From Serinus canaria (lineage: Eukaryota > Chordata > Aves > Passeriformes > Fringillidae): a DNA stretch of 64,000 bases. The stretch's first letter is position 1. The number at the start of each line of letters is the position of its first letter. The DNA lies in assembly GCF_022539315.1 (NCBI RefSeq), contig NC_066316.1:8013501-8077500 (forward strand). The letters run 5' to 3'. Positions 12,413-25,634 of this stretch are shown piece by piece. Position numbers and translations under genes: made by a program. The notes below the pieces were generated by a model, which had not been told where the DNA came from, searched no databases, and saw only the letters and a list, made by a program, of their open reading frames with translations.

Positions 12413-13080
12413 TGTGTCCTGGATTGCAGGCAGTGTCTATTCCATTTGCCATCTCTTAGAGGTGGGGCAGTTATCTGCTGCTAATTGGGCAGTTTTCCTT
12501 ATCTCTTCCATAAACCAGTCCTCCCTCCAGGGAGACATCTGCTGCTAATGGGCCAGTGAGTGTCCCTGCATGGCTGATAGAACTACAGCATCCCATTGTG
12601 AGATGCTCTGCCCAGAGGGAGGAGCCAAGCATTCCTACCCAGATATAATCTGCAGATTCTGGAACACCAGCACAGCTTCTCCACTGGATTTCCCAGAGCA
12701 ACAGCAGCTGCCTCTTCTTCCACTGGATGCTCAGAGGAAGACTACACCCTTTTCTACAGGATTCCTGCTCCAGCAGAACCACACCTGACACTCCAGGAGG
12801 GCTGCAGCCACAATTCCAATTGGACTGCTACCAACACCCTGACCCACAGGGTGTCAGGTTGGGTTCTGACTCTGTCAGTGTTGTTTTGATTTACTGCATT
12901 GTTTATTTTATCCTTTATTTTCTTCCCTACTAAAGAACTCTTATTTCCTGCCCCCATAATTTTTCCTGAGAGCCCCTTAATTTAAAATTTCTAACAATTT
13001 GGAGGGAGGGGTTCACATTCTCCATTTCAGGGGAGGCTCCTGCCTTCCTTAGCAGACTCCTGTCTTTCCAGACCAAGACA
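12413..13080 (+). mobile_element. Solo LTR, separate ERV family (probably ERVL-like)
   Basis: Runs from TGTGTCCTGG to AAGACA, about 668 bp. It has a TATA-like GATATAATC at about 12642, a late AT-rich tract (12884-12935) and a TTAATTTAAAATTT segment near 12978. I recognise the body as a songbird LTR from its overall pattern. Beyond a shared TCA I see no clean 4-6 bp target duplication, so both ends and the class are tentative. Confidence 0.6.
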
Positions 13081-16000
13081 TCACGCTGTGAAGGTGCTCT
13101 TACAGGACAAATGCTTTGCATTTTCTGCCCCTCTATGCCTCACTCACTTTTTCTTTCAGTTTCCAGCAATCCTGACTGTTGTTCTACCCCAGAATGTCTC
13201 CCTTTAGAGAACAAATTTTGTGCATATTCCTGAAAACAGGAGACCTCCACTGAGGGCTGTCTGCTCAGCCCTGGCTGTGCTGGCCCATCCCCATCCCTCC
13301 AGTTCTTGCTCCCCAGCAGCTGGGCTACCTCCTCAAAGCCATCACAGCCCCTTACCACGGCCCAAGGGCCACTCCATTGCCTCAGATCGACCCAGATATC
13401 CATCTAAACTCTCTAGGAAGGAGTCCATGTGAAATTCATCAGAGATTTTGCCATTAAAAAATCAACAACAGACAAGCCCAAACCAACAAACAAGATCCTC
13501 AATCTCTCCTTTGTCCTTTTCAGGGTCCCTTGCAGTGCAGCGTGGGGCTGGAGCTTTGTCAGCAGGACTGTTTCCTTTCACTTGCTGACAAAATGCCCCA
13601 AACTTCCCCGTGCCTGAAAAGACCTGCCCTTGGAAGTTATTTTCCACCACTTGTCAACAGATAGTGACAAATCTTCCTGTCCCCCACGGCTTCTCTCACA
13701 GCTGCCAGCTGCTCTTTTTCCTGGCTGAACACTGAATTTACCCACTTAGGTACTGCTGTGCACAGGTGTGACAGGAATTTATCAAGTCCCATCAGGGCTG
13801 AAGGAGCCTCTGGGAATTCAGCTCCTGTTTCTCACCTCTTCCCTCTCTCTCATCCCTGTTGAGAAATGAAAGCTTTAAGGAAAGCTTTCTTTGGCAGTGG
13901 CGCGGAGAACACGACATTAAATCTGAGCCCAAGGGGATGAGGTGAGCAAGAGGAAAATGGGGCCAGAACTGTCTGATTGAAGGGTTTCTGGACACAGGGA
14001 TTTTAGGCTAATGCTGTAACCAAGGTTAGCATTTAATAACTTATCACAAGGGAAAGGAAAAGCCTTTTGAGGCTTCAGTTTCTGTCCCCTCCACCGCTGT
14101 GTTTCCCAGGAGAATCAGCATTTGTGGGGTTTTGTTGCTCGTTGCACTGGCCCTGGCTTCTACTAGGAAAACCAGGGAAGGTTTTCCTAGCTCCTTGCAG
14201 GTGGGGATGGTCATTTGTGGAGGATGAGAAGAAGGTTGCAGTCTTTGATAAGGGACAAACCCCCTCCCCTAGGCAGCAGTAACAGCACTCTCCTAATTGT
14301 TAAAGCAGCCATCTGATCCCAGCTGGCTTTCCCAGGCACAACCCAGCCACCCTCTGCAAATGCCTGAGCAAATAAAACAGATTTATGTGGTGGGTCCCCA
14401 GAGAGTGACAAACCTGCCCCTGGGTGCCATCACACAGCAGGAGGAGCTGGAAGTTCCAGACATGGAGGTGGTTCCCACCCCTGCCAAGAGAGAAGGGGAA
14501 ATGCCAGCCTGCCCCTGGAGTGGTTAATCCTGCAAATGAACCAGCATTTGCTTCAAACAGGGATGAGTTTTCCTTAATTAACAGTGGTTTCCATTAAAGC
14601 TGATGGCTCAGATGAAATCTGAGAGCTCATTCACCAACTCCCCTGTCTCTGAGGAAGGGACCAGGTGGAAGGTCTGCAAAGGGCTGGCACATGGAAGGAG
14701 GGCTCCATAAATAGTTTCTGCATGGAATTTTAGGTGCTTACCTGACTAAAATATTCCTGTGAACCTCACTGCAACTGCTGAAATCATCCCAGGCAGTTGA
14801 GCTTTGAGAATCACAGAGCTGTCAAGCTTTTTTCAGTCTGGATCCAGCTCAGTGTTTTTGTAGTGCCCTCTCATGTCACTGATGCAGGTGTGACAAAGCA
14901 CATCTGGCTCAAGGGAAGTGCTGTCATCCTGCCTTCTTTGGTCCCAAATCCTGTAATCTGCTCTTGCATCCCAGGGGCCACACCTGGAGTAGCCATAAAA
15001 CACAGAAATGAATCAGAGGTGATTGGAGTTGCAGAGGAATTGAGGGGATGGAGGGAGGTGTGTGTACATAGGGAAAAAAAAAAAACAGAAGGAATTGCAC
15101 TAGGTAAAGAAAGACCCACCTTTGATTAGCAGGCACACTCCCAGGGAAGTGATTGGGAATGAATCTGGGCCACTGCACATCTTCACCCTTGATCTTGCAA
15201 AAGAGAAGGAAAATGAAATTTGAATTGAAAGGAAAAAAAAAAAGCTGCCACAAAAAAAACCCTGCAGCAGCATTTGATCACACTTTGGATGCTTGGTGAA
15301 AATATTTCCTTCTGAATTATCAAAACAAGGGCACAGAGCAGCAAGAAATGATCCCAAAATGAAATGAGACTGAAGATTGGAGTTGTGTCTCTGGGAGGCA
15401 AGGTCACCATCTGGCCAAGCCAGCGTGGCCCAGCTCAGTGACAGAGTTTAACCAGGAGAAAGCCTGGTCAGGGCAGAAGATCTTGTTTTGTTAGGAAATG
15501 TGGTCTTTACAAAGCATGAGGAAAAGAAAGCACAAGATCTGGGGTGGAGTTCCAGATGTCTCACAGAACACTGGGCATGCAGAAGCCTCTGCTCCACCTC
15601 TGCTCCAGCATGTGCTCCTGGGGAGGGATTTACTTTGGGACAGTAAATTGCTCTGATACCTTCCTGGACGTCTGTTCACTGGAGCATGTCCAGCAAACCA
15701 ATGTCTGAGTGAAAAAGCACTGGATTCAACATAGAAGGAACTCAGCAGGAATTAATGGGAGAAAGTCGTTGTATTTCTTGCCAAATAGCACACACACACA
15801 CACACACACACAAATAAAATTAAAAAGGATCAAACTTTACTTTACAGCCTGGTGCTGTGGTAGCTCTTCTGTCACTTTCTACTGACAAATTATATTCCAG
15901 TGTAAGACACAGAATAGTAAAGTTCTTCATGTAGCTGGGAGAGATGAGAGAAAAGGAAGCTGTATTTTGATATCTGTCTCAGGCAACTGTCACCAATTAA

Positions 16001-16170
16001 CTTAGTCCCTTCATGACTTTAATTCCCTTATCTTCTCAGTGAGGGCAGACTGTGCTATTCTCCATTCCATGGGCCCCCAAGGAGCCATGGCACAAAGAAA
16101 CAAGGGGGGGCTCTTGGCATTTCTCATTCTCATTCTTACCAGGTTAAAGCCATGGCAAAGTAGTACTCAG
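13081..16170. other. Intergenic sequence, no gene recognised
   Basis: Contains only short chance frames, A runs near 15065-15085 and 15230-15262, and the CA microsatellite at 15789-15812. Confidence 0.5.
15789..15812. repeat. (CA)n microsatellite
   Basis: About twelve uninterrupted CA units. Confidence 0.95.
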
Positions 16171-16175
16171 AACTG

Positions 16176-16330
16176 AAAAAAACAACAACAAAAAAAAACC
16201 CACAAAAAACCCCAAAAAAACTAAAGAAAAAAACCCCACAAAAACACCCCCCCCCAAAAAAAAAAAAAAACCCACAAAAAAAAACAAAACAAAAAACAAA
16301 ACAAAAAAAAAAACCACCCCAAAATCCCAA
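16176..16330. repeat. A-rich/C-run low-complexity tract
   Basis: About 155 bp of A runs broken by short C runs (AAAACCC, ACCCCCCCCC). On the minus strand this reads as a Phe/Gly/Val-only frame, which is a composition artefact. Confidence 0.9.
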
Positions 16331-16999
16331 ACAGACAAGCAAAACATCTCTTCCTCTTCATCCCTGTAAGGAAAGAAAAGAGCAGGGTCCAGTGTGCATT
16401 CTGCTGCAAGAGCTCAGTGCTGGACTCCCCTGCTCTCCCAGTCAGTGACTTACTGCTGGCTTGCTTAACCAAGCCAGGTCCAAGGTCAGGGTCATGTGTG
16501 AGTCCAAATACAGAATTTCAGGCCTGCTTTGGTTTCTTTGAACTGGCTGATCTATTTTAGTGTTTCAGAAAGAGCTGGCCATCTCAGTTCTGGTAGGAAA
16601 GGAAATAGTTTCCAAAGGTTCCCTCCCTTTATGTAAATAATCTGCAGCGGCTGATGGGAGCAGCATGACTGCAACTCTATTCAATTTCAGTAGATGTAAT
16701 ACATGGCCCTGTTGGTTACTCAGAGTATAAATAGTGCTCTGTGCAGCTGGCAGAGTGGAGCAGGATCTATGATTATTAGTCCCCAGATGTGTGCTTAGTT
16801 CAGTCATTTGCCCAATTCTATTACCTGGGTACTTGCTTGAGTGAGGAAGTGAATGGCTTTGGCTTGGTTCATTCATTCTTCAGTCACTTCTTGGTGCTCA
16901 AGCAAATTCAGTCCTTGCTATATGCTTGCACAGGCACAGTAGGTTTTAAATTAACTCACCCAAGTGAGTCAGACCCAGGCCAAATCCATGAATCCCATG

Positions 17000-17562
17000 A
17001 TCAACAGAAATGGAGCAGAACCAGCCCTGTGCTCAGTGCTGGTGAGGCCACAGCAGAAACTGGGCTCAGTTCTGGACCCTCACTACAAGAAAGCCATTGA
17101 GGCACTGGAGCACGTCCAGAGAAGGGCAACCAAGCTGAGGAAAGAGAACAAGTCTCAGGAGGAGTGTCTGAGGGAGCTGAGGGTGCTCAGCCTGGAGAAA
17201 AGGAGGCTCAGGGGTGACCTTATCACTCTCCACAGCTGCCTGGAAGGAGGCTGTGACCAGGTGGTGTCAGTCTCTTCTCTCAGGAAACAAGTGGCAGGGT
17301 GAGGGGACATGGCCTCAAATGCACCAGAGAGGTTTAGATTGGATGTTAAGGAAAAATTATTCCCAGGAAGCATTGGAAGAGGCTACCCAGAGAAGAAGTG
17401 GAGGTCACCATCCTTGGAAGTGTCCAAAAAACGTGTGGCTATGGCACTTGAGAACATCATTTGGTGCTGAACGTGGTGGGTTCTGCATGGGTGAACTGCT
17501 GACTGGGTTAGCAGTTGGAACCTGATGATCCTTGAGGTCTTTTCCAGCCTTTCTATGATTCT
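17000..17562 (+). mobile_element. CR1 LINE 3' portion
   Basis: The longest CR1 piece in the window. It keeps the degenerate end of the reverse-transcriptase ORF (remnants near TCCAGAGAAGGGCAACCAAG, GGGAGCTGAGGGTGCTCAGC and TGGAGAAAAGGAGGCTCAGG), then the 3'UTR, ending CTTGAGGTC...TTCTATGATTCTA. It contains stops and frameshifts against the CR1 ORF2 pattern, so it is inactive. Confidence 0.9.
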
Positions 17563-18231
17563 ACCCTTGGGCCACCATGTCCTATCTGCTCTGGCCCTCT
17601 GAAATTCAGAGCTGACAAATCACCTGGTGATCAAGAATCACACTGGGAGAATATTCACACACATAATATATACAAATAATAAAGAAATGTATAAAATCAA
17701 TCAATCCTAGGCAGGAAGAAAAAGCTGGACTTATGTAATAGGGGAGATTTGCCTCAAGAAACCAAAAGTATAATGACAGCAAACTAGATAATGAAATCTT
17801 TCCTGATTTGTATAGCTTTTACCTATAGTTCCCAGAAGTTAATAACTCTTTCCAGAAATATTTGCTACCATTGCATTCAAGTGCAGTTTGCATTATTTAT
17901 TTTAATTATATATCCAATTAAAAAAAAACCTGAATGCCTCATTTCACTTGCCCATAGAGCACCTATGAAGAGGGTGAACATTTCCTTATTTATGTCTCCA
18001 TTTTCTTTTCCCAGCTTGTCCTTATGCTGATTCAGGAGGCTCAGACTCACTTTGCCAAAGCCACCCCTTAGGTCTCAGCAGATAAAGGGTTTCAGTGGCT
18101 GCTGCTCCCAGCTGGCAGTCAGTCAGCAAGGGAACTGAGTCCCATTCCCAGTCACACATAATGGTTGCTTTAATTAGCTTCTCCCCTTTCCCTAGGAATT
18201 GCCCAGCTCATCCAGAAAAGGCCATTTTGCT
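17563..18231. other. Intergenic sequence, no gene recognised
   Basis: AT-rich in the middle (17660-17930) and otherwise featureless. Confidence 0.5.
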
Positions 18232-18540
18232 TGTGATCATGTTGCCATGATATTTTCTGAAAAATTCCTTTGCCAGGATTTTTCTCCTGAGAAGCTGAGA
18301 ACCCTCAGAGGAAAAGAAAAACAAGAATTAACTGCTGCTGTGGAATGCAAGAGGTGCATCTTTCATTGGTCTCATGGGGTTGTTTTTAATTAATGGCCAA
18401 TCACAGTCCAGCTGTCTCGGGCTCTCTGGTCAGTCACAAGATTTTATTATCATTCCTTTTCTTTCAAGCCTTCTGATGAAATCCGTTCTTCTATTCTTTT
18501 AGTATAGTTTTATTGGTTTTGATTTTATTCTCATATTATA
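18232..18540 (+). mobile_element. LTR, group B copy 1, 3' end lost in AT repeat
   Basis: Starts TGTGATCATG and follows the group B order: a TCTGAAAAATTCC motif, GAAGCTGAGAACCCTCAGAG, a CCAATCA box near 18399, and CTTTTAGTATAG. At the position where other copies have a short AT tract it passes into the AT microsatellite at 18538-18668. The normal 3' end is not found. No target duplication can be read. Confidence 0.7.
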
Positions 18541-18668
18541 CATATATATATATATATAAATAAAATAAATAATAATAAATATAAAATAACAATAATATAT
18601 ATTATATAGATATATATTATATATATATATAGATATATATATATATATATATAATATATATATATATT
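18538..18668. repeat. AT-rich microsatellite inside/after an LTR
   Basis: About 130 bp of TA, ATAA and TAGATATA repeats, following on from the AT tract of the group B LTR. Confidence 0.92.
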
Positions 18669-20005
18669 TCACTCCTGGGAAAAAGTCAGGGTAGGAAATA
18701 TGACAGGAAAACTGTTCCCAGCACATTCCCACTGCTGGGCCTCTGAGTTTCATAGTCCCTGCTAAGTGACTTCCCCTGTGCTGAGGAATTGTTGGAGATG
18801 TCACTGCAGCCAGGATCTCCACCTAAGGCATGGCTTGCTGCAGACATGATTTATTCTTTCAGCATCACCTTGTTATTATTGCAATTAAATTGTTCCTTCC
18901 CCACAAACTCAGTGGCAGCTGAAGAGTTTCTTTGAGCGTTTCTGTAGGCAATCTTAGCATGACAAAAGGACATTCATTCCAGAGCTGCATGTTTCCATCA
19001 GACTCTAATCTCCTGAAAACAAAATTTCAGAGCACATTTCCAGCAGAGCTCTCTTTAACCAGGGAGTTGCTATGGGGAATAAAAGGCCTTCACAGGTAAG
19101 TCAGGAGTTATTCACAGGACCTGACATTCACTTCTGTTACAGCAAATTGTTTGAGTCACATCAAATATTTTTGATTAGAAAAAGAAATTAAGGAAAAAAA
19201 AACCCGAACCAAACAACAACTCCAAAGGCAAAGTAAAGTAAAATCCAAAGAGAATCCCAAATCACAGCCTCTCTCACAAGTGGTCCCAGCTCAGAGCTAG
19301 CCTTGCTCCATTCCTTTTCCCAGCCTGTTGCCACTGCAAATCAGGGAACATCTCTTCCTCCTCTTCCATGGAGCTGGGCTCTGCCAGCTCTGCTCCCTGA
19401 ACCTCATTTCTCTGTGGCCAAATAAATGCCAGAGCCAGTAAAAGGAGAGCCACAGAACCATGCAGGGGTTGAGAAAGAACATTCCCTTCCCTACCTGGCA
19501 GCTGTTGGATCATTGGTGGGAAAGTGCCCTCCAAAGTGCCCTCCACTTGTTCCCACCCTTCTCTCTCCCTTCTCCAGGGCCCTACTCAATTCCCTCAGCC
19601 AGGAACTGGGCTCAGCTGACTCCAAGCAGCTCCCCAGCTGAAAAAACCAGTTACCTGGAGAGGTCTTTAATGGTGCTCTTCCAAATCCATCTCCCTCTGT
19701 TCCTTAAATGCTCAGCCCTAACCATGAATTTATGTCCTTGTACTCATAACCTTTTTTTTGTTGTTGTTAATATTAAAAGGCTGCTTGATCATGGATATTT
19801 CCTCACATGATGATGGCCATCTTCTAGAGTCTGAAAGAAATATTGCAGTGTTTCCACAGCAAGTTCTTCTGCAGGAGCAGCCAACACCCTGAGCTGCCTG
19901 CCAGGCTCCTCAGCCAGAGGCCAGGCACCCATCCCTTGTTCCAGGGACACCTTCACAGGCAGGGAACAGCCACAGCCTGCCAGGGGCTGCACTGCCTGGC
20001 TCCTC
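18669..20005. other. Intergenic sequence, no gene recognised
   Basis: No gene or named repeat is seen. An A-rich patch lies at 19180-19205 and a T-rich patch at 19752-19768. Confidence 0.5.
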
Positions 20006-20595
20006 TGTGGAAACCCAGGGCACTGGGAATATTCCACTGGGAATATTCCCCCTGCTCTGGGGTGCCCTGACCCCCAGGGGAGCACTGACTTTGACCCTTG
20101 TTCACGGAGAAAGTTTCCTAGACTCCAAGATAGACCAGAATCCACAAAAGTGTGAAATAGATTATAGAGAGCAGTGTAGGTGTATCACTTGGTGAGAAAT
20201 TTAGGTTTTGGGATTTTTAGTATGTTGTGCATGGAAGCAAAATAGAGGGCACAGGGTGTTGTCCTGAGTTTCTTCTTCATGCTTCTTCTTCCTTCTCCTT
20301 CATGGGTTTGGGTGATGTTTTGTAATTGGGCAGAAAAGTCCCCATTGTGGGCCTCCAGGGACCAGTTATTGGGTTAAAAGGGAAAATACTCCAGGTGTCA
20401 CCTCTTAATTGGAGAGTTTAGTCTTAAAAGACCTTGCAACAAGAGACAGTTTGCCATTTTGTGCCTTGCTAATGAAAAGCTGCCAAACTCACAGTAGGGA
20501 AACTGTTTTATTTCTGATAAGAAATAATAAACATCTGAGTCCGAACATGAACTACTGTCTCCAGTGCCTTCAATCCAGACCCAGAGAAACCCACA
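20006..20595 (+). mobile_element. Solo LTR, group C copy 1
   Basis: Near-identical to 38343-38918 over its whole length, from GGAAACCCAGGGCACTGGG to GACCCAGAGAAACC. It starts TGTGGAAACCC and ends ACCCACA. An AATAAA lies near 20525, about 70 bp before the end, which sets the + orientation. A CTGGGAATATTCCA duplication near its start (20028-20050) is missing from the other copy. I do not see a clean target duplication. Confidence 0.75.
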
Positions 20596-20909
20596 GCTGG
20601 TACCCCCACATTCCTCCTTTTCTTGGGAAAGAGGAATTTCCCAGCAAAGTCTCTTGGTTCTCTGGGATGGCTGTGGGATGTAGCTGGAGTAAGAACCACA
20701 CTTGTTGCAGAGCTGCCCTGACAGGGACCTTTCTATCTGTTTTTCCTACTTGAGTAAATGGAGTAACAAAGGAGTCCCAACCTTTTCCAGCAGGACAAAG
20801 GGTCACCAAGGCTCCAGGATCACATCCAGCTCTTTCTGCTTTCTGAATGTATGAATTCTTCCTTGGAAGTCTGTCACAGCCCTAGAAAACAGAAGAATTG
20901 GTGCTATAC
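20596..20909. other. Short intergenic gap, no gene
   Basis: Unique sequence between two LTRs. Confidence 0.5.
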
Positions 20910-21305
20910 TGTGATATTTTTGGGGTCCCCCATCGTTGGGAGGAAAGATGAATCTGACTCCATGTTCTTAGAAGGCTAATTTATTATTTTATGATATTAT
21001 ATTAAAGAATGCTGTACTAAACTATACTAAAGAATAGAAAAAGGATGCAGACAGAAGGCTCAACAAGATACTAATGAAAAACTTGTGGCTCTCTCCTCAG
21101 AGTCTGACACGGCTGGACCATGGCTGGTCATTAAGTCAAAACAATTCACATGTTGGATAAACAATCTCCAATCACATTCCAAAGCAGCAAAACACAGGAG
21201 AAGCAAATCAGATAATTCTTGTTTTCCTTTTTCTCTGAGGCTTCTCAGCTTCCCAGGAGAAGAAATCCAGGGCAAGGGGATTTTTCAGAGAATTTGACAG
21301 TGACA
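20910..21305 (-). mobile_element. Solo LTR, group B copy 2 (ERVK-like)
   Basis: On the minus strand it begins TGTCACTGTCAAATTCTC and ends in AAAAATATCACA, 396 bp. The exact 6-bp duplication CTATAC lies at 20904-20909 and 21306-21311. Six base pairs is the duplication size of class II (ERVK-like) elements. The group carries a CCAATCA-like box, CTTTAGTATAG and a shared CATGGAGTCAGATTCATC segment near its 3' end. Confidence 0.93.
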
Positions 21306-21311
21306 CTATAC

Positions 21312-24300
21312 TTCCATAGCACAAGAGGTTAACTGATGTTTACAAGGTGCTTTGAGACTAAAGGTGGTATATGTGTAAATTTGATTATTTTCATGGGCCT
21401 TCCCAAAGTACTTCACATTGCTATTGACCAGCATTATTTTTCCTAGGCTATTTTCAGCAGCATTTTCCATATGTAAATTTAATTTATTCTCTCTTTGCCT
21501 ATTTAAGTCATTCCTACAGAAAAGGTTGAGAGCTTAACATGAAGTTTGAATGGTACCTGTGTATTTTATCTCAGGTGGCAGATCTGACACCTCTGAATTA
21601 GAGCAGTGCCTTGTATTACATTCTGCTAGTGAGGGCTGGGAGGTCTTGTCAGATCTCATGAAGCAGACAAGGTGGATCCTTGAATGGAAAGCTCAGCAGA
21701 ACACCCACATGCCACATGAAGTCATATTTCACCTTCTGAATCATCAGCTTTGCCCCTGAGTCATTTCTACAGCAGGAGTCCAGCTGAGGCTCTTGGCTGA
21801 GAGTTATTAGAGTCACTACCATTCAAAATGCATTTAGAGAGAGTCCTTACCCTCTGTGGCCATTAAAGAGCTCAGAATTATCACCCCACAAAGAACAAAA
21901 CTATGTGTATAGGTATTTTTCACAGGTAGCAGGCATTACTTTATCTTAGAAAATCCTGCCAGCAATTTCACTTGGATTCAGTAATTTTGTCCTTTTGTCT
22001 GCCTGCAACAAGACCAAACCTACAGGGTTTTATTTTTCCCAGGCACTTGGGAATAGCCACTATTACAAGAGAACCAAATGCTGACCCATCCAGCATCCTC
22101 TGGAATTTCTGGAGGACGTGGAAGGGAGCTGCAGGGGCTTGACACACCTCTGCCTCTGGCCCCACAGGACTGTGAGCTCTGGGAGCAGCTGAGCACTGCA
22201 GAACACTCTGAGCTCCTTCTGCCCCTCTGAGAGCAATCAAGAGCAGGAGAATGTGCCTCCAGAAAGAAATCCACACTGGCACACCCAAAGGGGAGCTGAT
22301 GCATCCAAGGCTCAGCCTGGGCACACACTCCTGGCATTCCCAGGGTTTGAAGGGGTGATGCATTCTGAGAATGGGCTGACTCCCTGCTCTCAGCACAGAG
22401 GTGTGCCTGAGCTGCCAAACTACAGCAGGGACAATTTCATGTCTGGCTCTCAGAAACACCCACGTGACACCCTTTTGCACCTGGAATCTGGGGTTTAGCA
22501 TCATCTTTATTTTTTCACAGTATTGGCTTAAATCCTAGGTGCCTTTGTTGCTTGGCAAAAATTATTGCAAAATTCAGCCACAAATATTGATTTTTACTGC
22601 TTTAAAACAAAAAATGGTTGCCTTCTCCAAGTGTTTCTACGAGCCCTAAGAGACATGTTCTCCCTGGTCCTTTCAATGGGAAGAATTACATTTTCCTCCA
22701 CAGAGCCATTTATAATTTATTTTTAATTTGTAAGTGTGGCACAGTTTTGTCTAGAGATCTTGCTACTGCAGCTCATGCAATTTAATATTTCAGGAAGATC
22801 AGGATAAAAAATGGCTTGTGGAAACTCTCTGACAGCTTTATTGCTTAGTTCTCTTTCTAACCATGAAAGTTAACCCAGGCTTCTTGTTTCCCTCCTCTAG
22901 GCACTGTGGCTTTTCTGTTTTGTTTTCGTTTTGGCTCCATTAGGGATCTTCCCTTGTTGACTTGTGACCTCCCCCAGTGACAGCTACGTGACCTTCCTGA
23001 CATTTAAGGGTGCATCAGCCTAGATGTAAAATGTAAAATATTTGTTCAGTAAAAATTGGTGATCAAAACCACGCTGGCACCACTGACTGCTTATTTATCA
23101 CAATTCCCCTGAAGAGCCTCCAAGTGTTATCAGTGAAAAGCCTGAGAAAGCTGTGTTGTCAAAAAACTTGTGAGACTGAGAAAACATAATTGCTTTGTTA
23201 TGTAAGAGAGCTTTGTTGCAGCTCCTGTTGCCTCGCTGTCTAACAGAGGCAATGCTCCTGGTTTCAGCTTCTCAGCTCAGCTTTGGCACTAGGGACTGCT
23301 CACCAAAATGTTTTTATTTACTTTTCTACCCATCTGACTTGAATGGTGGTGTCAGATGAACGCTTGGTGTCACGCAAAGGGGTTTAAAAGTAACCCAGCC
23401 TGAACCAGGGATCTCCACGGTGCTGTAGGCACACACAAACACGACAGAAAAGGAGAACATGCAAGGCACTTCCAGCAGGTCAGGAGTACAAAAATCAGGA
23501 GTCTGTCGTGAGCAGTTATTGCCAGAAGAAGCTGGGAGCAGGGATAGGAGCTTTTCATCCACGGGATCACACCCAAACAATGCCCCTTGCAGCAAAACTT
23601 GGGATTGGCATCAAGGAAAATTCAGGTGTATCTTGCAGGTTTATGCCAAAATTAGATCCATACTGACCTAAACTGTTTAGGAACTGTTACTAGCCTGCAT
23701 CAACTCTATGCTCTTAGAATGAGACACCCAAATCTCAGTGGTTCCCTAGAGATTATTAGGATAATAATAATGTTTTGACTTCTAAAGATCTGTTGGTCCC
23801 AAGCTGAGAAAAAGGAGTTGCCAGCTCACATCTCTCCATGAGTCTGGAAGAGCAAAATAACAAGGATGATGGCTCACCATCTGCTCAGCAAGTGATATGG
23901 AGAGCTTGGAGGATCTCAGTCCAGTTCTCAGCAGATGTCTGGGCAGATCCCTGCCCACTGAGGGCTGCTCACCCGAGTGCACTCAGCTGTGAGCAGAAGC
24001 AGCACAGCACCAGCCCTGCCCGCTCACTGCTGCTGCTCAGGCACATCCAAACCCCTCCTTGGAGGGGCAAATTCCATCCCAAACTGCCTGGACCCCCCTG
24101 TCCTGCTGCCAGCAGTGCAGTGGTTTGGATCCAACCCCAGCCACGCAGCAGATTGCTCCAGGCTCCCTCTGATGTGTGTCACACCCCTTCAATTATCCCC
24201 ACAAGGCACTAACAGGGAGAGCTCTCTCACATATTATTCCCATTCTAACAACCTATTAACACCACCGTGGAGAGGTTTTCTGCTGGATGCATTCTCTCAT

Positions 24301-25628
24301 TCCAGCTAAATGTTCCTTTGCTGCATCTGTAAGCTGCATCAACTTTTGAAAGGTTTCAATTTCACTTTAGAAACACAGAGCACCTGCAAATCTTAGGTCA
24401 CACAGGGGTCTGCATTCAGAGCTTCCCCAGCCTGCTGTCTACAGCAAACTGGAAAAAAAGCTGCTCATTTAAAACTACACCACAGGATGTGCCTTCCAGG
24501 TGAGCTCCTTCATGTTTCAATGAGCACTTTGCTTGTCCCACCTACAAGGTTTTGATTGCCACTAATCTTGCTGGATGTAGAGTCCAGGACCAAACTTCAG
24601 CACAGAGCTGATGCAGTCAAAAAGGCTTTACAGAAAGCTGTGTGCTCACAAACACAGATACTTTTCCCTGGACTAATTTATTGGGCAGATGAAGCTCCCA
24701 GATTCTGCCAGCCTTGTGCAGAGGTCCCTGGGGAAGCTGCTCCTGTTCTTGCTGGAAATACTGAGATGGGAGCTGGCTTTGCCCTCCCTTGTCACATACT
24801 ACAGCCAGCCCAGAGGTGTGTGCAGTGGGGAAATGGCTCATCCTTGGCTGATGAGGGAACAGGGGAGAGCCAAGGGATGGTGAGGGAAAAATAGAAAAAA
24901 CTGGCAACAGATCCTGCTTCTGAACAGAGAGACAGTGAATTTATGACCAGGAAACTGTGGGAAGAGATAAGATGGAGAATGGATGGGAACGACTGCTGTC
25001 CCTGAGTTACACTGACTGGCTGGGGAGCACAGGCAGCTCACCCCATGGGCATCACTAACAACAGACACATCTCAGGATCTACAAAATCCCTTTCTTTTCC
25101 CTCAGACACAAAATTGGATTCTGCTAGTTTTGGAGAATGCACTGAGAAAAGCTGGAAGATGGCTGGAGACACATCCTGAAGAATCACTATTGATTTTCTG
25201 GGCTCTCACACTCACCCCCAAGCATCATTTCCTGGCCATTCCCCAGGGACAGGATGCTGAGGCAGATGGACCTTTACTCTGAGCAAATGTGGCCTTTCTG
25301 ATGTTCCCATGTAAAGCATGACAAACTGGTACTTACAAAAAGCAGTAAAATTTTTCATTTACTGCTGACAAAACCAGCAGTTTAATATCCATTATCTCCA
25401 CCCTTCAAAGTCCTGGTACAAGCTTCTTGTTTTGTAATAAAAACCATACTCAATAAAAGCAAAAATACTCAGGCTATTCACCAGCTCCTTCATCAAATGT
25501 TGCTTCTAAATTTTCTGATTCTCTTCTAGTTTTGACATTAAAACCACAAGGAAAGGTAAAGTGATATGGCAATGAAGAGCCACCAGAAGAACAATTCCTG
25601 CAAACCTCTGAAAAGTTTGGAGAACAGC
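21312..25628. other. Intergenic sequence, no gene recognised
   Basis: More than 4 kb without a supported gene. Around 21335-21400 a GTGCTTTGAGACTAAAGGTGG core hints at another very old SINE/LINE tail, but it is too short to call. Frames near 21968-22504 (-) and 23838-24212 (+) have no recognisable protein. Confidence 0.5.
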
Positions 25629-25634
25629 CTGGTC

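Noticed and set aside
12410..13085. TCA as the target duplication of the LTR at 12413
   Set aside because: Three bases is below the 4-6 bp expected and easily occurs by chance.
16136..16347. Phe/Gly/Val-rich minus-strand frames as a small membrane protein
   Set aside because: They are translations of an A-run/C-run simple repeat.
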